From Siphonodentalium dalli (lineage: Eukaryota; Mollusca; Scaphopoda; Gadilida; Siphonodentaliidae), in NCBI GenBank assembly GCA_032622095.1, contig CP136063.1:144725950-144789949 (forward strand): a stretch of DNA of 64,000 nt, in the 5' to 3' direction. Each line of letters begins with the position of its first letter. The stretch's first letter is position 1. The notes beneath the pieces were generated by a model. It was not told the origin of the DNA, did no database searches, and saw nothing but the letters and a program-made list of their open reading frames with translations. Both the position numbers and the translations under genes were made by a program. Below are positions 23,001-32,556 of the stretch, in pieces.

Positions 23001-25007
23001 TTACATCTGTCTCTGAGTCCTGTCCACTATAGTCGGTTTGAGCTTCCACTCTTAATCCGCAGTACTCGCCCGTGTATGTGTCAAAAGTAAGTGAGATATC
23101 TACAGTGACTTTCAAGTCCCATGGATCGAGAGTGGTTCCTGAACCATCAAAATGGCAATCGGCGACGTCCAAGTTAGAATCGTCGATACTGTAGATGTAC
23201 ATCGGAGCAGCTGACTGAGCGTCCACACGGAGATGCAGGTTCATTGCTCCCGTCGCATATTTTCCCTGATTGTCAGTGTAATCCGACCGTATGCATTGGA
23301 AGACGACTGTGGAAAACATGGTATATGATTGACAATGAATTATATAATAAAGCTAACACAAGAACTTCGGTAAAACAAGCAAGACAATGATCATGCAAGA
23401 CACTGATCATGGCATAGCTGGAGCTGATTTTAGTGCATTAGTCATACACGTACTGTTAGTGTCGTTTAAATACTTGACTTAAGGATAAGACGCATGTTTT
23501 GCTAAAATTTCCTAGTATTTCAAAATGGATTTTCTCTGTGAAATTTGGTACAAGCGATTATTGTGACACAATATTTAAGAACCAATGACCCATTGGATAT
23601 TATAACATCATTTACTTTACTTTATGACGTGAAAAATATTTAAATTTTCATTGTTTTCAGGTACCAAGAACTTCTGTAAAATATATTGTTTTCAAAAGTG
23701 CAGTTCCATGATATAATATCTCAAAATCATGAGAGGAGACTCAATTATTCTTTTTCGTGAAATTTAATGATTATTTTAATTTAGAAAGGCAACTAGCCAT
23801 AACTAATTTTCTATTTCGAGAATGGTCATGTCATGTATGTTGATCAATGAAAAATTTGGCTGATATGAGTTTTGGGTCATGGGTTCACAACCAAGTTAAA
23901 GCTGACCACCATATCTCTTAACACTGTGGCCTAATTCAAGTTGACTACTCTCCGCTTAAGTGGTCCACATTTCATATAAAAATTTCTTTTCATTAGGTTG
24001 GAATATTTGTGACTGCTTTATTCTTCAGTTATAATATATGTGGATATGATGCTATATTATGCAATTAATAATCTAACTCAACATTATGATTCAAATGAAG
24101 CCTCCTCCCATAGAGCCAAGACAATAAGCAAATTGGTGATTGGAGTTGTTTTAGTGAAATTATTATTTATTATAGCAGTTCTTGGTACCAAAAGGGAAAA
24201 AAATTTAACTACAATCAAATTTATCATGTTCCATTGTTTTTGTTCTTTTCATAATTGCTCAGATTCTACATACAATCAAGATGATGATATGAAAAACTCT
24301 GCCATTTTTGGCTGGATTCATGCAAAATATGCATCTCCCCGTTAAATCGACAACATAACTGCTGTGTCTCAAATTAGTATTCGCTCTTAGTTGTAAAAAT
24401 AACACATAAAATGAATACCGCATGCCACATTTTGCACAGTTGTAGTTTTAACGAAGCTTGGTCAGTCACACCGAAATAGTCTTTAAATTACGTGTGACGA
24501 GCCAGTCGAGCACTTAATTTTATGTGTGTAAAAGGTGGAATTTATCAATAAAATTTTTAAGACATTTAGTTTATATCTGAGTCCATAATGTATGGACTGT
24601 TTGTCACTCACCTGATGGGTCTGCTTTAACCTGTGAAAATAAAAATATATTTGTCAATGGTGTGATTAGCTTGGCATTAAAGCCATTACTCAGAGATGTA
24701 TGCACATGTCACGCAAATGGATAATCGTAATTTCGTCAACCAACGTCCTGCATTCATGTTCCACCGCATTTTCCGTCACGGTTCATAGAAATTATTGGAG
24801 AAAAACTATGTCCCAATAACAGAAGCTCCTGTAGCCTTTCTCTATGACTAACAATTCGAAAAGTGGTTACCCGCGTGCTCGAATTTGGTTAGAAAAACTC
24901 AGTGGGATCCTTGTCGTATCAAATATTAACATATGTATACATGTATGATGTTATCTTACCTGAGCGAAACACCAGACTGCAAGAGCACACACCAGAAGCT
25001 TCATCAT
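13868..25007 (-). CDS. ZP-domain type I membrane protein, nine exons, 411 aa
   Basis: Joining nine minus-strand exons gives a 1236-nt reading frame of 412 codons including the stop. Every intron is GT-AG and every phase matches. Residues 1-16 are a signal peptide (MMKLLVCALAVWCFAQ). Residues 22-155 have four cysteines (27, 73, 105, 150), as in ZP-N modules. Residues 168-315 hold the ZP-C module, with a VPNLRVL strand, an IDAYGCP signature at 241-247, and clustered cysteines at 258, 275, 300, 308 and 313. RKKR at 322-325 is a consensus furin-type cleavage site. IGVMVLPFG (339-347) matches the external hydrophobic patch, followed by a transmembrane helix (about 362-386) and a 25-residue basic tail. 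ZP proteins polymerise into extracellular matrices such as egg coats or cuticle after cleavage at such a site. The compact ZP-only layout resembles molluscan vitelline-envelope ZP proteins, but the tissue is inference. Confidence 0.88.
15735..16336. repeat. About 180-bp repeats in the ZP gene's last intron: one inverted, then about 2.6 direct units
   Basis: Direct units begin near 15871, 16048 and 16225. They share CATGACCTA, GTGGCGGCACAAGAA, GTGGCTGCTGT and CATACAGAGGCGATTT. Sequence at 15735-15850 is the same unit in reverse. The arrangement ends in the palindrome at 16333-16401, so the block looks like a foldback element. Confidence 0.8.
16333..16401. repeat. 69-bp palindrome
   Basis: GAACATTTAGTTGTCAG and CTGACAACTAAATGTTC form the outer arms, and TAACACGGTCCGTGTTA is a perfect inner palindrome. 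It lies at the end of the 180-bp repeat block in the intron of the ZP gene. Confidence 0.9.
16908..17037 (-). CDS. ZP gene exon 8: furin site and hydrophobic patch
   Basis: 130 nt encoding residues 311-353. It begins GACSRVPGGPVRKKRETQEG, so RKKR lies at 322-325, and ends with GVMVLPFGTPSSQA. The acceptor GGCTTTCAG is modest, but it is the site found that enters in phase 0 after exon 7 and keeps the frame open. Donor GTAAGT, phase 1. Confidence 0.82.
17925..19195 (+). mobile_element. Decayed non-LTR retrotransposon (LINE), reverse-transcriptase C-terminal part
   Basis: Broken plus-strand frames retain the order of a LINE ORF2 C-terminus. They include VKFNSNKT, then NGESTIQVESHKHL (palm/thumb region), RKTLDPIYRAYIPPLMDYAD, a CRCGHPTEEVNHSF zinc-knuckle-like end, and NIFRAVQLYITSTSWF. 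Many stops and frameshifts show that it is dead. It is followed by an AT-rich 3' tail with a poly-C run near 18975 and AATAAAATATG at about 19185. It lies antisense in the intron between ZP exons 7 and 8. The exact clade (CR1/Jockey-like) is uncertain. Confidence 0.75.
19545..19740 (-). CDS. ZP gene exon 7: core of ZP-C
   Basis: 196 nt encoding residues 245-310: GCPIDVEAF, then FAKPPQLILYFRALLDFCYD, and DDMCKM at the end. The F-x-F...L-F-x-A motif followed by clustered cysteines is typical of ZP-C. The donor GTAAAA is weaker than the others. The open frames in other phases over this exon are shadows. Confidence 0.85.
20194..20293 (-). CDS. ZP gene exon 6: ZP-C strand ending at the GCP motif
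   Basis: 100 nt encoding residues 212-244 and two bases of Gly245, including FFTQLQVSN and YIEIIDAYG. The D-x-x-G-C-P motif is completed by exon 7. Acceptor CTTTTTCAG, donor GTAAGA. Confidence 0.87.
21702..21832 (-). CDS. ZP gene exon 5: linker and start of ZP-C
   Basis: 131 nt encoding residues 168-211: DITEVELNQ, VCVPNLRVL and VALGDLVKVEGYAVCT. The order of a hydrophobic strand, a short loop and a GD-L-V strand is what the start of a ZP-C module shows. Acceptor TTTTTTCCAG, donor GTACGT. Confidence 0.88.
22517..22650 (-). CDS. ZP gene exon 4: end of ZP-N
   Basis: 134 nt, phase 0 in and phase 2 out. It begins YFMVWIIRIR and contains LYKISCDTT, which matches the conserved strand before the fourth ZP-N cysteine (C150). 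Acceptor TTCTATTCCAG, donor GTGAGT. Confidence 0.87.
23005..23306 (-). CDS. ZP gene exon 3: most of ZP-N
   Basis: 302 nt encoding residues 23-123, starting VVFQCIRSDY and ending at GQDSETD before the donor GTAAGT. It supplies cysteines 27, 73 and 105. The open frame runs on past the donor, but the continuation is intron sequence. Confidence 0.9.
24612..24630 (-). CDS. ZP gene exon 2: 19-nt microexon
   Basis: It encodes VKADPS plus the first base of the next codon. The acceptor is TTTATTTTCACAG and the donor is GTGAGT. Skipping it would shift the frame, and including it restores phase with exon 3. Its strong splice sites on both sides support it despite its size. Confidence 0.82.
24960..25007 (-). 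CDS. ZP gene exon 1: signal peptide
   Basis: It encodes residues 1-16 and ends CAG before the donor GTAAGA, phase 0. Two ATGs are adjacent (25007 and 25004); the first is taken. The hydrophobic core LLVCALAVWCFA is a typical secretory signal. A TTTTCCAG acceptor-like sequence ends at 25026, so 25008-25025 is probably 5' UTR spliced to an upstream non-coding exon. Confidence 0.88.
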
Positions 25008-25025
25008 TGCGGAGTCGTAATACCA
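25008..25025 (-). other. Probable 5' UTR piece of the ZP gene
   Basis: The 18 bases before the ATG follow an AATTTTTACGTTTTCCAG sequence, which is a good acceptor. This implies that transcription starts at an upstream non-coding exon. The transcription start cannot be placed from sequence alone. Confidence 0.45.
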
Positions 25026-25189
25026 CTGGAAAACGTAAAAATTTAGATATATAATCGAAGGTAAAGGAACGTGGTAATAATTTTGTTAAAAGAAAATAGG
25101 GGGACCAATTTTTCAATATGGGTATTTCTCATAAAAGTGTAATCACAGTATTTGAGAGTAATACATAAATACAGAATAAATAGAGAATA

Positions 25190-25480
25190 AAGTTATACGC
25201 GTACATTCAATATCCTATATGTACACCGCACTTCAGGCATATATATATTATTCGCTACTGCATGTACTCACAATGGTTTTCCAACCGACGTGTGTTTCAC
25301 GACGAACATAAATTCGTTCAGTAATGGACTATTACTCGTTTCTTGATTAATTCGATACGATATGGCCCAGCAACTGAACCAAAGTACACGAATATAGGAT
25401 ATAGAATGTACGCGTATAAATTTATTCTGAATATTGCTATGAAGAACACCGTGTAAATCTATGGACGAAAGCAACATGTG
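25190..25480. repeat. Foldback repeat, left copy
   Basis: This copy shares AACGAATTTATGTTC, GAAGTGCGGTGT, TGAGTACA-GCAGTAGCGAA and GTACGCGTATAA with 26160-26450. Part of it is inverted (about 25190-25350) and part direct (about 25370-25475). The two copies bracket the element at 25538-26141. Confidence 0.7.
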
Positions 25481-25537
25481 AAGTCTGATATTGAAGGGAA
25501 AACATGTTAAACAAGAGGTGTGCACTCGAGTGCTAGC

Positions 25538-26141
25538 ATACCCCCACCGTGGCAAATTCAACCCGCATTATCCGTAAACCCAACAAAAAAGATTTTTAAC
25601 TTTAAAGAAAAATTTCGGACTAATAATATCGATATGGTGTCACAAGAAGCTTGTACAGAAAAAATTATTCAAATGGGTTCATATTTGTTAAAGTTATTAA
25701 GTCAGACAGAATTTTCTAAGTCAAAATAAGTCGAAAATGAAGCGTAATATTGCGAAAAACAGTCTGAGCCAATCCCTAGCCGCATCGTGTAGAGAGGGTA
25801 TTGTGAGAAGCATGTATACCAAAAAGAATTGAAATCGGTTCATATCTGTTAAAGTTATTAAGTTGGACAGAATTTTCTAAGTCAAAATAAGTCGAAAATG
25901 AGGCGTAACTTGAAAAAAAAAGTCGGACCGAACGACAATTAGCATCATACGGAGAGACCATCCTGAGGAGATTGCATACAAAATATTATTGAAATCGGTT
26001 CATAGTTGTTTGAGTTATGAGGTCGGACGGATGGACGGACGGGCGGACACACGGAGGGAGAAAACGTGACGGACGGACGGACGGACGGCCAGACGCAGTC
26101 AATCCAGTATACCCCCCATTTACTTTGAAAGTGGGGGTATA
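25538..26141. mobile_element. Non-autonomous element with GGAC-repeat tail and ATACCCCCAC ends
   Basis: The ends are ATACCCCCAC and GTGGGGGTAT, a 10-bp inverted pair. The inside has three tandem units with a period of about 160 bp. They carry AATCGGTTCATAT-TGTTAAAGTTATTAAGT and TCTAAGTCAAAATAAGTCGA phrases. A GGAC-tetranucleotide tract follows (about 26025-26095). Frames read through the tract on the minus strand are Pro/Ser/Val-rich artefacts. Confidence 0.7.
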
Positions 26142-26159
26142 ACAACCGTCATTGTTGAG

Positions 26160-26450
26160 TTCCCTACGCCAATTAGCCTGACAGTGATACGATATGGCCA
26201 GTGGTACAATATCACTGATAAGGCCAAGCGACTGAACCAAACACACGAATAAATCGAGAAACGAGTGCTGAACTGAACGAATTTATGTTCTTCGTGAAGC
26301 AAACGCCGCTAAGAAAACCACTGTGAGTACAGTAGCGAACAATATAATCTATATGTCAGAAGTGCGGTGTGCATATATTATATAGAACGTACGCGTATAA
26401 CTTTATTGTGAGTATTGCTATGAGGAGCACCGTGTTAATAAATCGATGAC
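26160..26450. repeat. Foldback repeat, right copy
   Basis: Counterpart of 25190-25480. It contains AACGAATTTATGTTC, GAAGTGCGGTGTGCATATA, GTACGCGTATAACTTTATT and GAGGAGCACCGTG in one orientation. The pair suggests an older element that was later split by the GGAC-rich element. Confidence 0.7.
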
Positions 26451-27062
26451 TAAATCAACACTAAGGTACTCATGCAGCAATTTTAGTAACAAAATATCGG
26501 TCCCACAAAATAATACTGCATTCAGAATGTGACAATCTAGCACAAGGGAGACAATGAAAAAGGGTGCTGGCTAAGTCCGACCAACTTCCAAAAACTCGAA
26601 AAACTGCTCTTTGTTGGCACATATTCCTGCGCCGGTTGTGCTTTCACTTACGTGCGTTTGACGAAATAGCCCTTTGTCTGATATTGAAGTGAAATAGCGA
26701 AAACTGTAACCAGTTTGAAATGGAATAACTGACGGACATTCCTTGATGTGGTGTTATGGGTCGGTTTTAATCGTAAACACGAAGCATGTACGGATAAAGT
26801 CCACCACGAGGAGACAATTGTCTTGTAATTAAATAAACCCTGTTTAGACCCGGAGCGGGACAAGAACTATATTAACCCATGTATACTTTAACAATCAAGA
26901 TATGTTGGGTTTGGAAAATTATGAACATCGTATACCAGTGGAATGCTGACTCTGATACTTGCAACATGCTGATAGACCCTGCCCCTTTGTGGTTTCACAG
27001 CAATATATCTATAATTTATAGATCCGCAATCGATTATCAACCTCGCTACATCATATCCCGGG

Positions 27063-29023
27063 GGCCTATACTATAGAGTTACAATTGCCGTGTTTCTCCA
27101 CGTGGACAGAGTTAGTCGGTAATTTCCCAGTCTTGTAAAGCTAGACTTGTGTTCTATAGTACTCGAGCAATTGTGTTCTTGTAAATTCCTTGCATTTGAT
27201 ATTGGAATTTAACAATAGGCGATTACCCTTTTTCACACCATACATCGTTGTGAACTGACTTACATAATGTTCTGGGAGAGCCATTCTGTAACTGGGATTC
27301 ATTTCAGCAGCAAGCTGCTCGGTTTTTGTGGTGTTTGGAGTGTCCCAACGCTGCATCTTTTTGTTATTCTATAGTACTCGAATTGTCTAACTTGGGGAAA
27401 AACAAGAACTCGCTTGGCGGGCTGATAAATTACCAACTTAGGGAGTTCAATAGTACAGACATAACACAAATCGGGTAGAACACGGTGTTAACATTACAAG
27501 TATACGAGGCTGAAATAGTGGTTGTCACCGCAATGAAACGCGTGCGAATGTCGATATGTCGGATTATCGCTTTGTGTATTGAGCACTCATGCATTAACCC
27601 TTTCTCGACGTGCGAAGTTTCACCGGGTCAATACAATCGTAATCATATTGGGATGATGGGTTCAAATTACTCATGGTGTAGATAGATATATTTTGAGATG
27701 GGGTTCATAGACAAATTGGCTTTTAGAAATAAGGGATTCCACATAAATTATGTTGTGACGGGGGCGATTCTCAGCAAAATACTCAACAATTGGGAATGTC
27801 ATGCAGCGACGTTCAATGGGTGTTGGCGCATCACAATAATCTTCGTCCCAAAGTTAGTGATGATTGATTTATGGGGGTAAATGGCAATTAGTTGAGAAGT
27901 TTCGATTGGTTGGAATTGTTGGTTTGGGATTTCTAACAGTTGGAAATCTTGAGTAACCATTGCAGAATTTCAACCGAATGGGGTGCAATATAGTTTTCTG
28001 GTTCAGGGAGGAGGTGTACTCGGGCAGCGGAGACCTTATACGTGAATGTTACCGCGATTCCATGGTAGAAAATGGCACTGAATTTAAAAATTAAGACTGG
28101 AGAATAGGTTATAATCATGACAATGACTAAATTTTCCAGCTAATGTAACTGCAAATTATAATTTATACCACTAGTATAATGTTTTCCTACATTCAGTGTA
28201 ATTTTGGTTGTTAAATCTAAGTTTCTACTTAAACAAAAAGTTACACCGACCCTTTGGAAAATATACTTGAAATATATATTTTCACCCTGTTAACTTGGAA
28301 ATATTTTTATCAGCATATTATCTCCGGCAATTCAGTTTGTTTTCAATTACATTGTACATGTATCGAAATCGTATGTATACGACAACCAATTAAAATTTCC
28401 CTGCTCAATCTGACACTATAATCACCATGTGTAGGTTTTTCTGTCGATGGGGTTTATTTGTGATCACTCTATCCGTCTCTATCCCTTTGTGTTCGTACAT
28501 ACATCGTTAAATATATTTGACCACGAACCATGTTAATACAAGGAAAGACATGAAAAGCTATATATTGTCTTCTATGATGTAGGTCAATAAAACATATATC
28601 TCTTATAAAGAGCGTCTCGCTTACGATATTTTGTACTCGTGTTCAGCGTAAAATGTTGTAATCGTTTGTGTATTTTCGCGATGCTTGTGCCATTGGGATT
28701 ATGGTGCACGCAAGTAGTTTTCGTGTTCCCCATTGCCTATCACAACATTGACTGTATACATCCACTAAATCACTCGCCAAATGACTCAAATATATATATA
28801 GGCATTACTATATCCATTTATGTATAATATTAGAGTAAGTTCCCTTTACCCATTAAAAAGCGTTCGTCTCCACGCGCAGACACACGGAAATCCATAGTAC
28901 TGGATTTTATCTGTTCTTGTAAATGACGGGGAATCGCACACATTTGTAAATTATCGTATCCATAGTATTCGACAGTTTGTTCACGTGGAGAAACACGGCA
29001 ATTGTAATTCTATAGTATAGGCC
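27063..29023. mobile_element. 1.96-kb element with about 40-bp terminal inverted repeats
   Basis: The left end GGCCTATACTATAG-GTTACAATTGCCGTG continues to CTCCACGTGGACA and is matched in reverse at about 28982-29023. GGCC abuts both ends and might be a 4-bp target duplication or the terminal bases. The TCTATAGTACTCGA motif recurs near 27153 and 27366. No transposase motif is visible. The only coding-like frame is the minus-strand one at 27141-27356. Confidence 0.65.
27264..27356 (-). CDS. Possible first coding exon, product unknown
   Basis: A 31-codon frame starts MQRWDTPNTTKTEQLAAEMN and ends ALPEHY exactly at a strong donor (TAT before GTAAGTCAG). Its composition is protein-like, but I recognise no family. 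A possible next exon at 26652-26703 has acceptor TTACAG, donor GTAAGT and a compatible phase. Because it sits inside a TIR-bounded element, it could belong to that element, or the donor could be chance and the frame could run on to 27141 (71 aa). Confidence 0.25.
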
Positions 29024-30235
29024 TCAGGCTCGCCATGCAATGGCCATAGCGGAAATTCACTTTTACAAATGAAGAGACGATTAATATGTTTCAATATGGT
29101 TTTATTTTATCATGTCACCTGCGTACGATATTATATGACGGCGGAATCTGTATTTAGTTCGGGGAAAATTGTTTCTTTCTTTTTTGTTTAAATTATATTA
29201 TACATTTATACACAGAACAATATCTGACAACAACGATTGAATAAATATATAGACGGGAATGGTGGGATATCCCTCTTAAGTTTAGGTATGTGTATGCCCT
29301 GTTGGTGAAACCTTATTGTTTACTCGTAAACAGAGTCTTGAAATCGACGACGCACTTTGTGGTTTGATATACGCAGCATGCACGAACAAACATTTCCTCC
29401 TATAATACTAGCGTTACGAAGACTTTTGCCCTCCAAATTATTGGACCCTCCTCGAAGATTATATCAGTGTCATACGTTCAAAATTACATTTCTAACAGCC
29501 CCCGATTCCATTATCGAAATCCATACAGAGATATGTACCACTACCTCTGGGCGTGTCCCCAATTCCACATATAACGAATGTTTAAAAAATTATATCAAGA
29601 AGGACTCATTATTGCACATAAACGATTAACTTTTCTGAATTATCGACACCTCAATTAGAAGAAATCTTCAAAACAGTCCATCGATTTAAAACTGTATGCG
29701 ACAAAAAGATTCGAAATAGGACATATCAAAGTAGTTAAGAATATCCACCTTATGAAAATTAGCCACGAATCCGGTACAAACCTTAACGCATTATGAAAAA
29801 TATACAGTTCTGTCTCGCTAATTATCGATCAACTACATATTTATATATTCATATTTTTCGGCGACTTCTAAATTATCGATACTGGATTGCAGATGAAACT
29901 CAGCCGCAGCAACTCGCACATTCTGTATTAATTTCTGCTCTCTTATTCATCTAATGTATTTGTATTTAATCCAACAGGAACGAGGCTCCTGTCAGTTGTT
30001 AAACCTTGTGCCTCATTTCCTTTTGTATATTTGTATATAATATATATCAGATACATTAAAATATTCTTAAAGTAACAAGTAAGATATTAGAATGCTCTTA
30101 GAGCCAGACGGGCGATTTGCTTATAGTTTATGAAAATAATATCTTTGGATCTATCCACGAAAACCTTGAAATATCCTCATCTTCTTTGTATATACAATCT
30201 GAACAATTATTAAGGAAAAACAAAAACAATGGATT
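29024..30235. other. Non-coding stretch with a possible LINE relic
   Basis: No intact gene. Around 29480-29610 on the plus strand, a broken frame reads DMYHYLWACPQFHI then RMFKKLYQEG, recalling the H-x-x-W-x-CP ending of LINE ORF2 proteins. The evidence is too thin to call. An AT-rich tail follows at about 30000-30060. Confidence 0.3.
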
Positions 30236-30755
30236 TTAAAGGCACGGGCGGCGTTCGTTGCAGAAATATTCATACTTGTTCAAATCGCCATCAACAGAAG
30301 GAATATTAAAATATATATAGTTTTGTTCATATGCCAAACATAATCAGCGCGTAAATAGTATATTGTCGTCAAGACTTACGATGGTGTACATAAACAAGAG
30401 CCTGCTCGTGTTACAGAAGTTTTGCTTCTGGTTACATAACACAGCTCAATTATATTGGTTAATCACACACAAATGATAAAAACGCTCTTTATTATTTCCA
30501 TATCAGGAAAACAGTAACAACTAACGCTCTTTAAGTTTACAATATCCGGATCCAAACAAAAACGTTTTTTTTTGCTTTTGTTTACATAACAAAGGCAAAA
30601 CATGTGACAATAACATACTGTTTATGCCATATTTCTGATTGGTATAAGAACAATGTCTGTCTATATTTTACTATTATTTCTGTTTTTATGGCGGTTTTTG
30701 GCGGAGGTGAATATTTTAACAGCATATCCAACGCCAACACTGCCCGTATCTTTAA
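30236..30755 (+). mobile_element. TTAA-flanked MITE, copy 1
   Basis: TTAA lies at 30236-30239 and 30752-30755. The element starts AGGCACGGGCGGCGTT and ends AACACTGCCCGTATCT, an imperfect terminal inverted repeat. It shares its whole length (about 510 bp) with copies at 47065 and 55027. Internal marks include AACGCTCTTTATTATTTCC, AACAAGAG and GCGGTTTTTGGCGG. TTAA duplications are typical of piggyBac- or Kolobok-mobilised elements. No ORF. Confidence 0.85.
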
Positions 30756-32469
30756 ATGCATCAGATAAAACCGTTACGGCAACTGGAGCGCATATTCGTC
30801 TTTTCCGCTCATTTGGATAGGCTCTGGATATGAAATGGGTCACCCACCCGCCCAGTGAATCTTTTAACTTGCCCAAACATCTGGAAAATAATCTATCCCA
30901 ATCGCAATTTAATGTTCAACAAGTGAATAGTTCCTGAAACCATAACGAGATTTATCGGGTATTAATCTAATTGTAAAAGCTTCATTGCAAAATTAGTCAT
31001 CAGCACGTAAGTTGGCTGTAGCTACACACCACAGTTGCCATGTGCAGTCATGTACTTGTCAATCAATTAAGCAATCAAGTTTACTGTCTACTAAATCAAC
31101 TAATAGAATTTAGACATTAATTAATATAAAATTACATCCAATTTACAGATCACACGCGGTCGTAGAAGTATTTTCATCCACAGTAGCAGGTAGCTGCGAA
31201 CAAACTACAGTTTCAGTCAGTCGTCATGTACTTGCAGTATTATATGAAAAGCATAAAGCCAATAACAGTCGATAACATGTTAACGTAATGTGGTATGAAT
31301 GTCTCAGTTTCTGTACATTGTTTCGCTATTTTTCTTGTTTGTCCAGGTTTGTCCGACTACAATAATAAAATGGTTAATTTACCCATCATAATGGAACTCA
31401 CCCCATGTATACTGCACAATCTTGTTTTATCATTGTATGACACATAGCCTCAAAAAGATTGGCCTGTTCCATCCTATACATCTCAATGTCACAAAGAGCG
31501 ACACGCGGATGGAAACGGGACTCATGTGGGGTTGTATATATATATATATATATAATGAATATCAGAATGCGTTTCCAAGACCATCTGCTACAGCAACATG
31601 TGTTACAATCTTAACATATTGTGTCATATTGTCGTTATGACTGCACACATCTTAATTGTATTGCCTTCGTGATATCACACATGTTGTTCTGTATTTGACA
31701 ATCATACATTTTATTTAATTACAACATAACGGTTTTGCATAGTTGCATATATGCAAGAACATTCATTATAAGGTTTCCAAAAAGGACGGAAAAGGTGAAC
31801 ACCAGACGGTGGCCAATGAATTGTCTTCATCGGTTAATGCGCTGGTTGTCTGAATATAGTGCACACAAGTAAAATCAATTGGGATGTTGCATACGATGTG
31901 TTGCACATTGAACTATTGTGAAAATGTAAAATCTGTTACATAGATAATGTAATAATATGGATCCACAAATATTGAAAACAATATTAGTAAGCAATATACG
32001 CGGGTTGATTGGCGTCAAGTAATGAAATATCTTTTACTCTCAACGTCAGATCGTTTAACAATTATGAAACCATGAATGTTATAAATGATAATGTTATGTT
32101 CTGCGGATGTTATAAATGAGAATGTTATGTTTTGTGGTCATTATCTATGTGTTTATTAATGCTGCACACTATCAGTAGATAATATGAACTGCGTTTGGGT
32201 AGCTAATTTTACACTTTGTGTTGAATTATTGAACTACATGTCTGACACACATCCCTCCAAACGTCATCACATTCCGAATCTGACATATGGTTTGCAATGA
32301 GTCATATATAACATTTTTACTTAGAAAATATACAATTTTCGTCGAGAGTTCGAAGCGACAGCAATATTTTCTGGATTTTTTGACAGTTTAGCATAGCGCG
32401 GTACAGCGTGAGAAATGAACTTACCCCATATAACGTCTGGTCTTAAGCTCAGGAAAAAAATGCACTTAC
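30756..32469. other. Non-coding stretch, nothing assigned
   Basis: AT-rich. A (TA)n run lies near 31532-31553. The segment ATGTTATAAATGA-AATGTTATGTT is duplicated at about 32076-32135. No frame resembles a known protein. Confidence 0.4.
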
Positions 32470-32556
32470 CTGAAATTGAGACGGTGGACAGCTTTCTTCC
32501 CTGTATCTGCTGAGCTTGATCGTACCTCGACAACTCAAGACCGGACTGACTTTCAA
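32470..32556 (-). other. Possible non-coding 5' exon ending in a strong donor
   Basis: On the minus strand, GTCTCAATTTCAG is followed by GTAAGTGCA, one of the best donor sequences in the window. The preceding 80 bases are of mixed composition without a clear ORF. It could be the missing 5' UTR exon of the ZP gene, about 7.4 kb upstream of its acceptor. This is inference; only transcript data would show it. Confidence 0.25.

Noticed and set aside
26652-26703. Candidate 52-nt minus-strand exon with TTACAG acceptor and GTAAGT donor
   Set aside because: Phase-compatible with the candidate exon at 27264-27356, but no homology supports either one, so it is mentioned only there.
29357-29629. 90-codon plus-strand frame and an overlapping frame with WACPQF
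   Set aside because: Hints of a LINE ORF2 C-terminus, but too short and too broken to call without a search.
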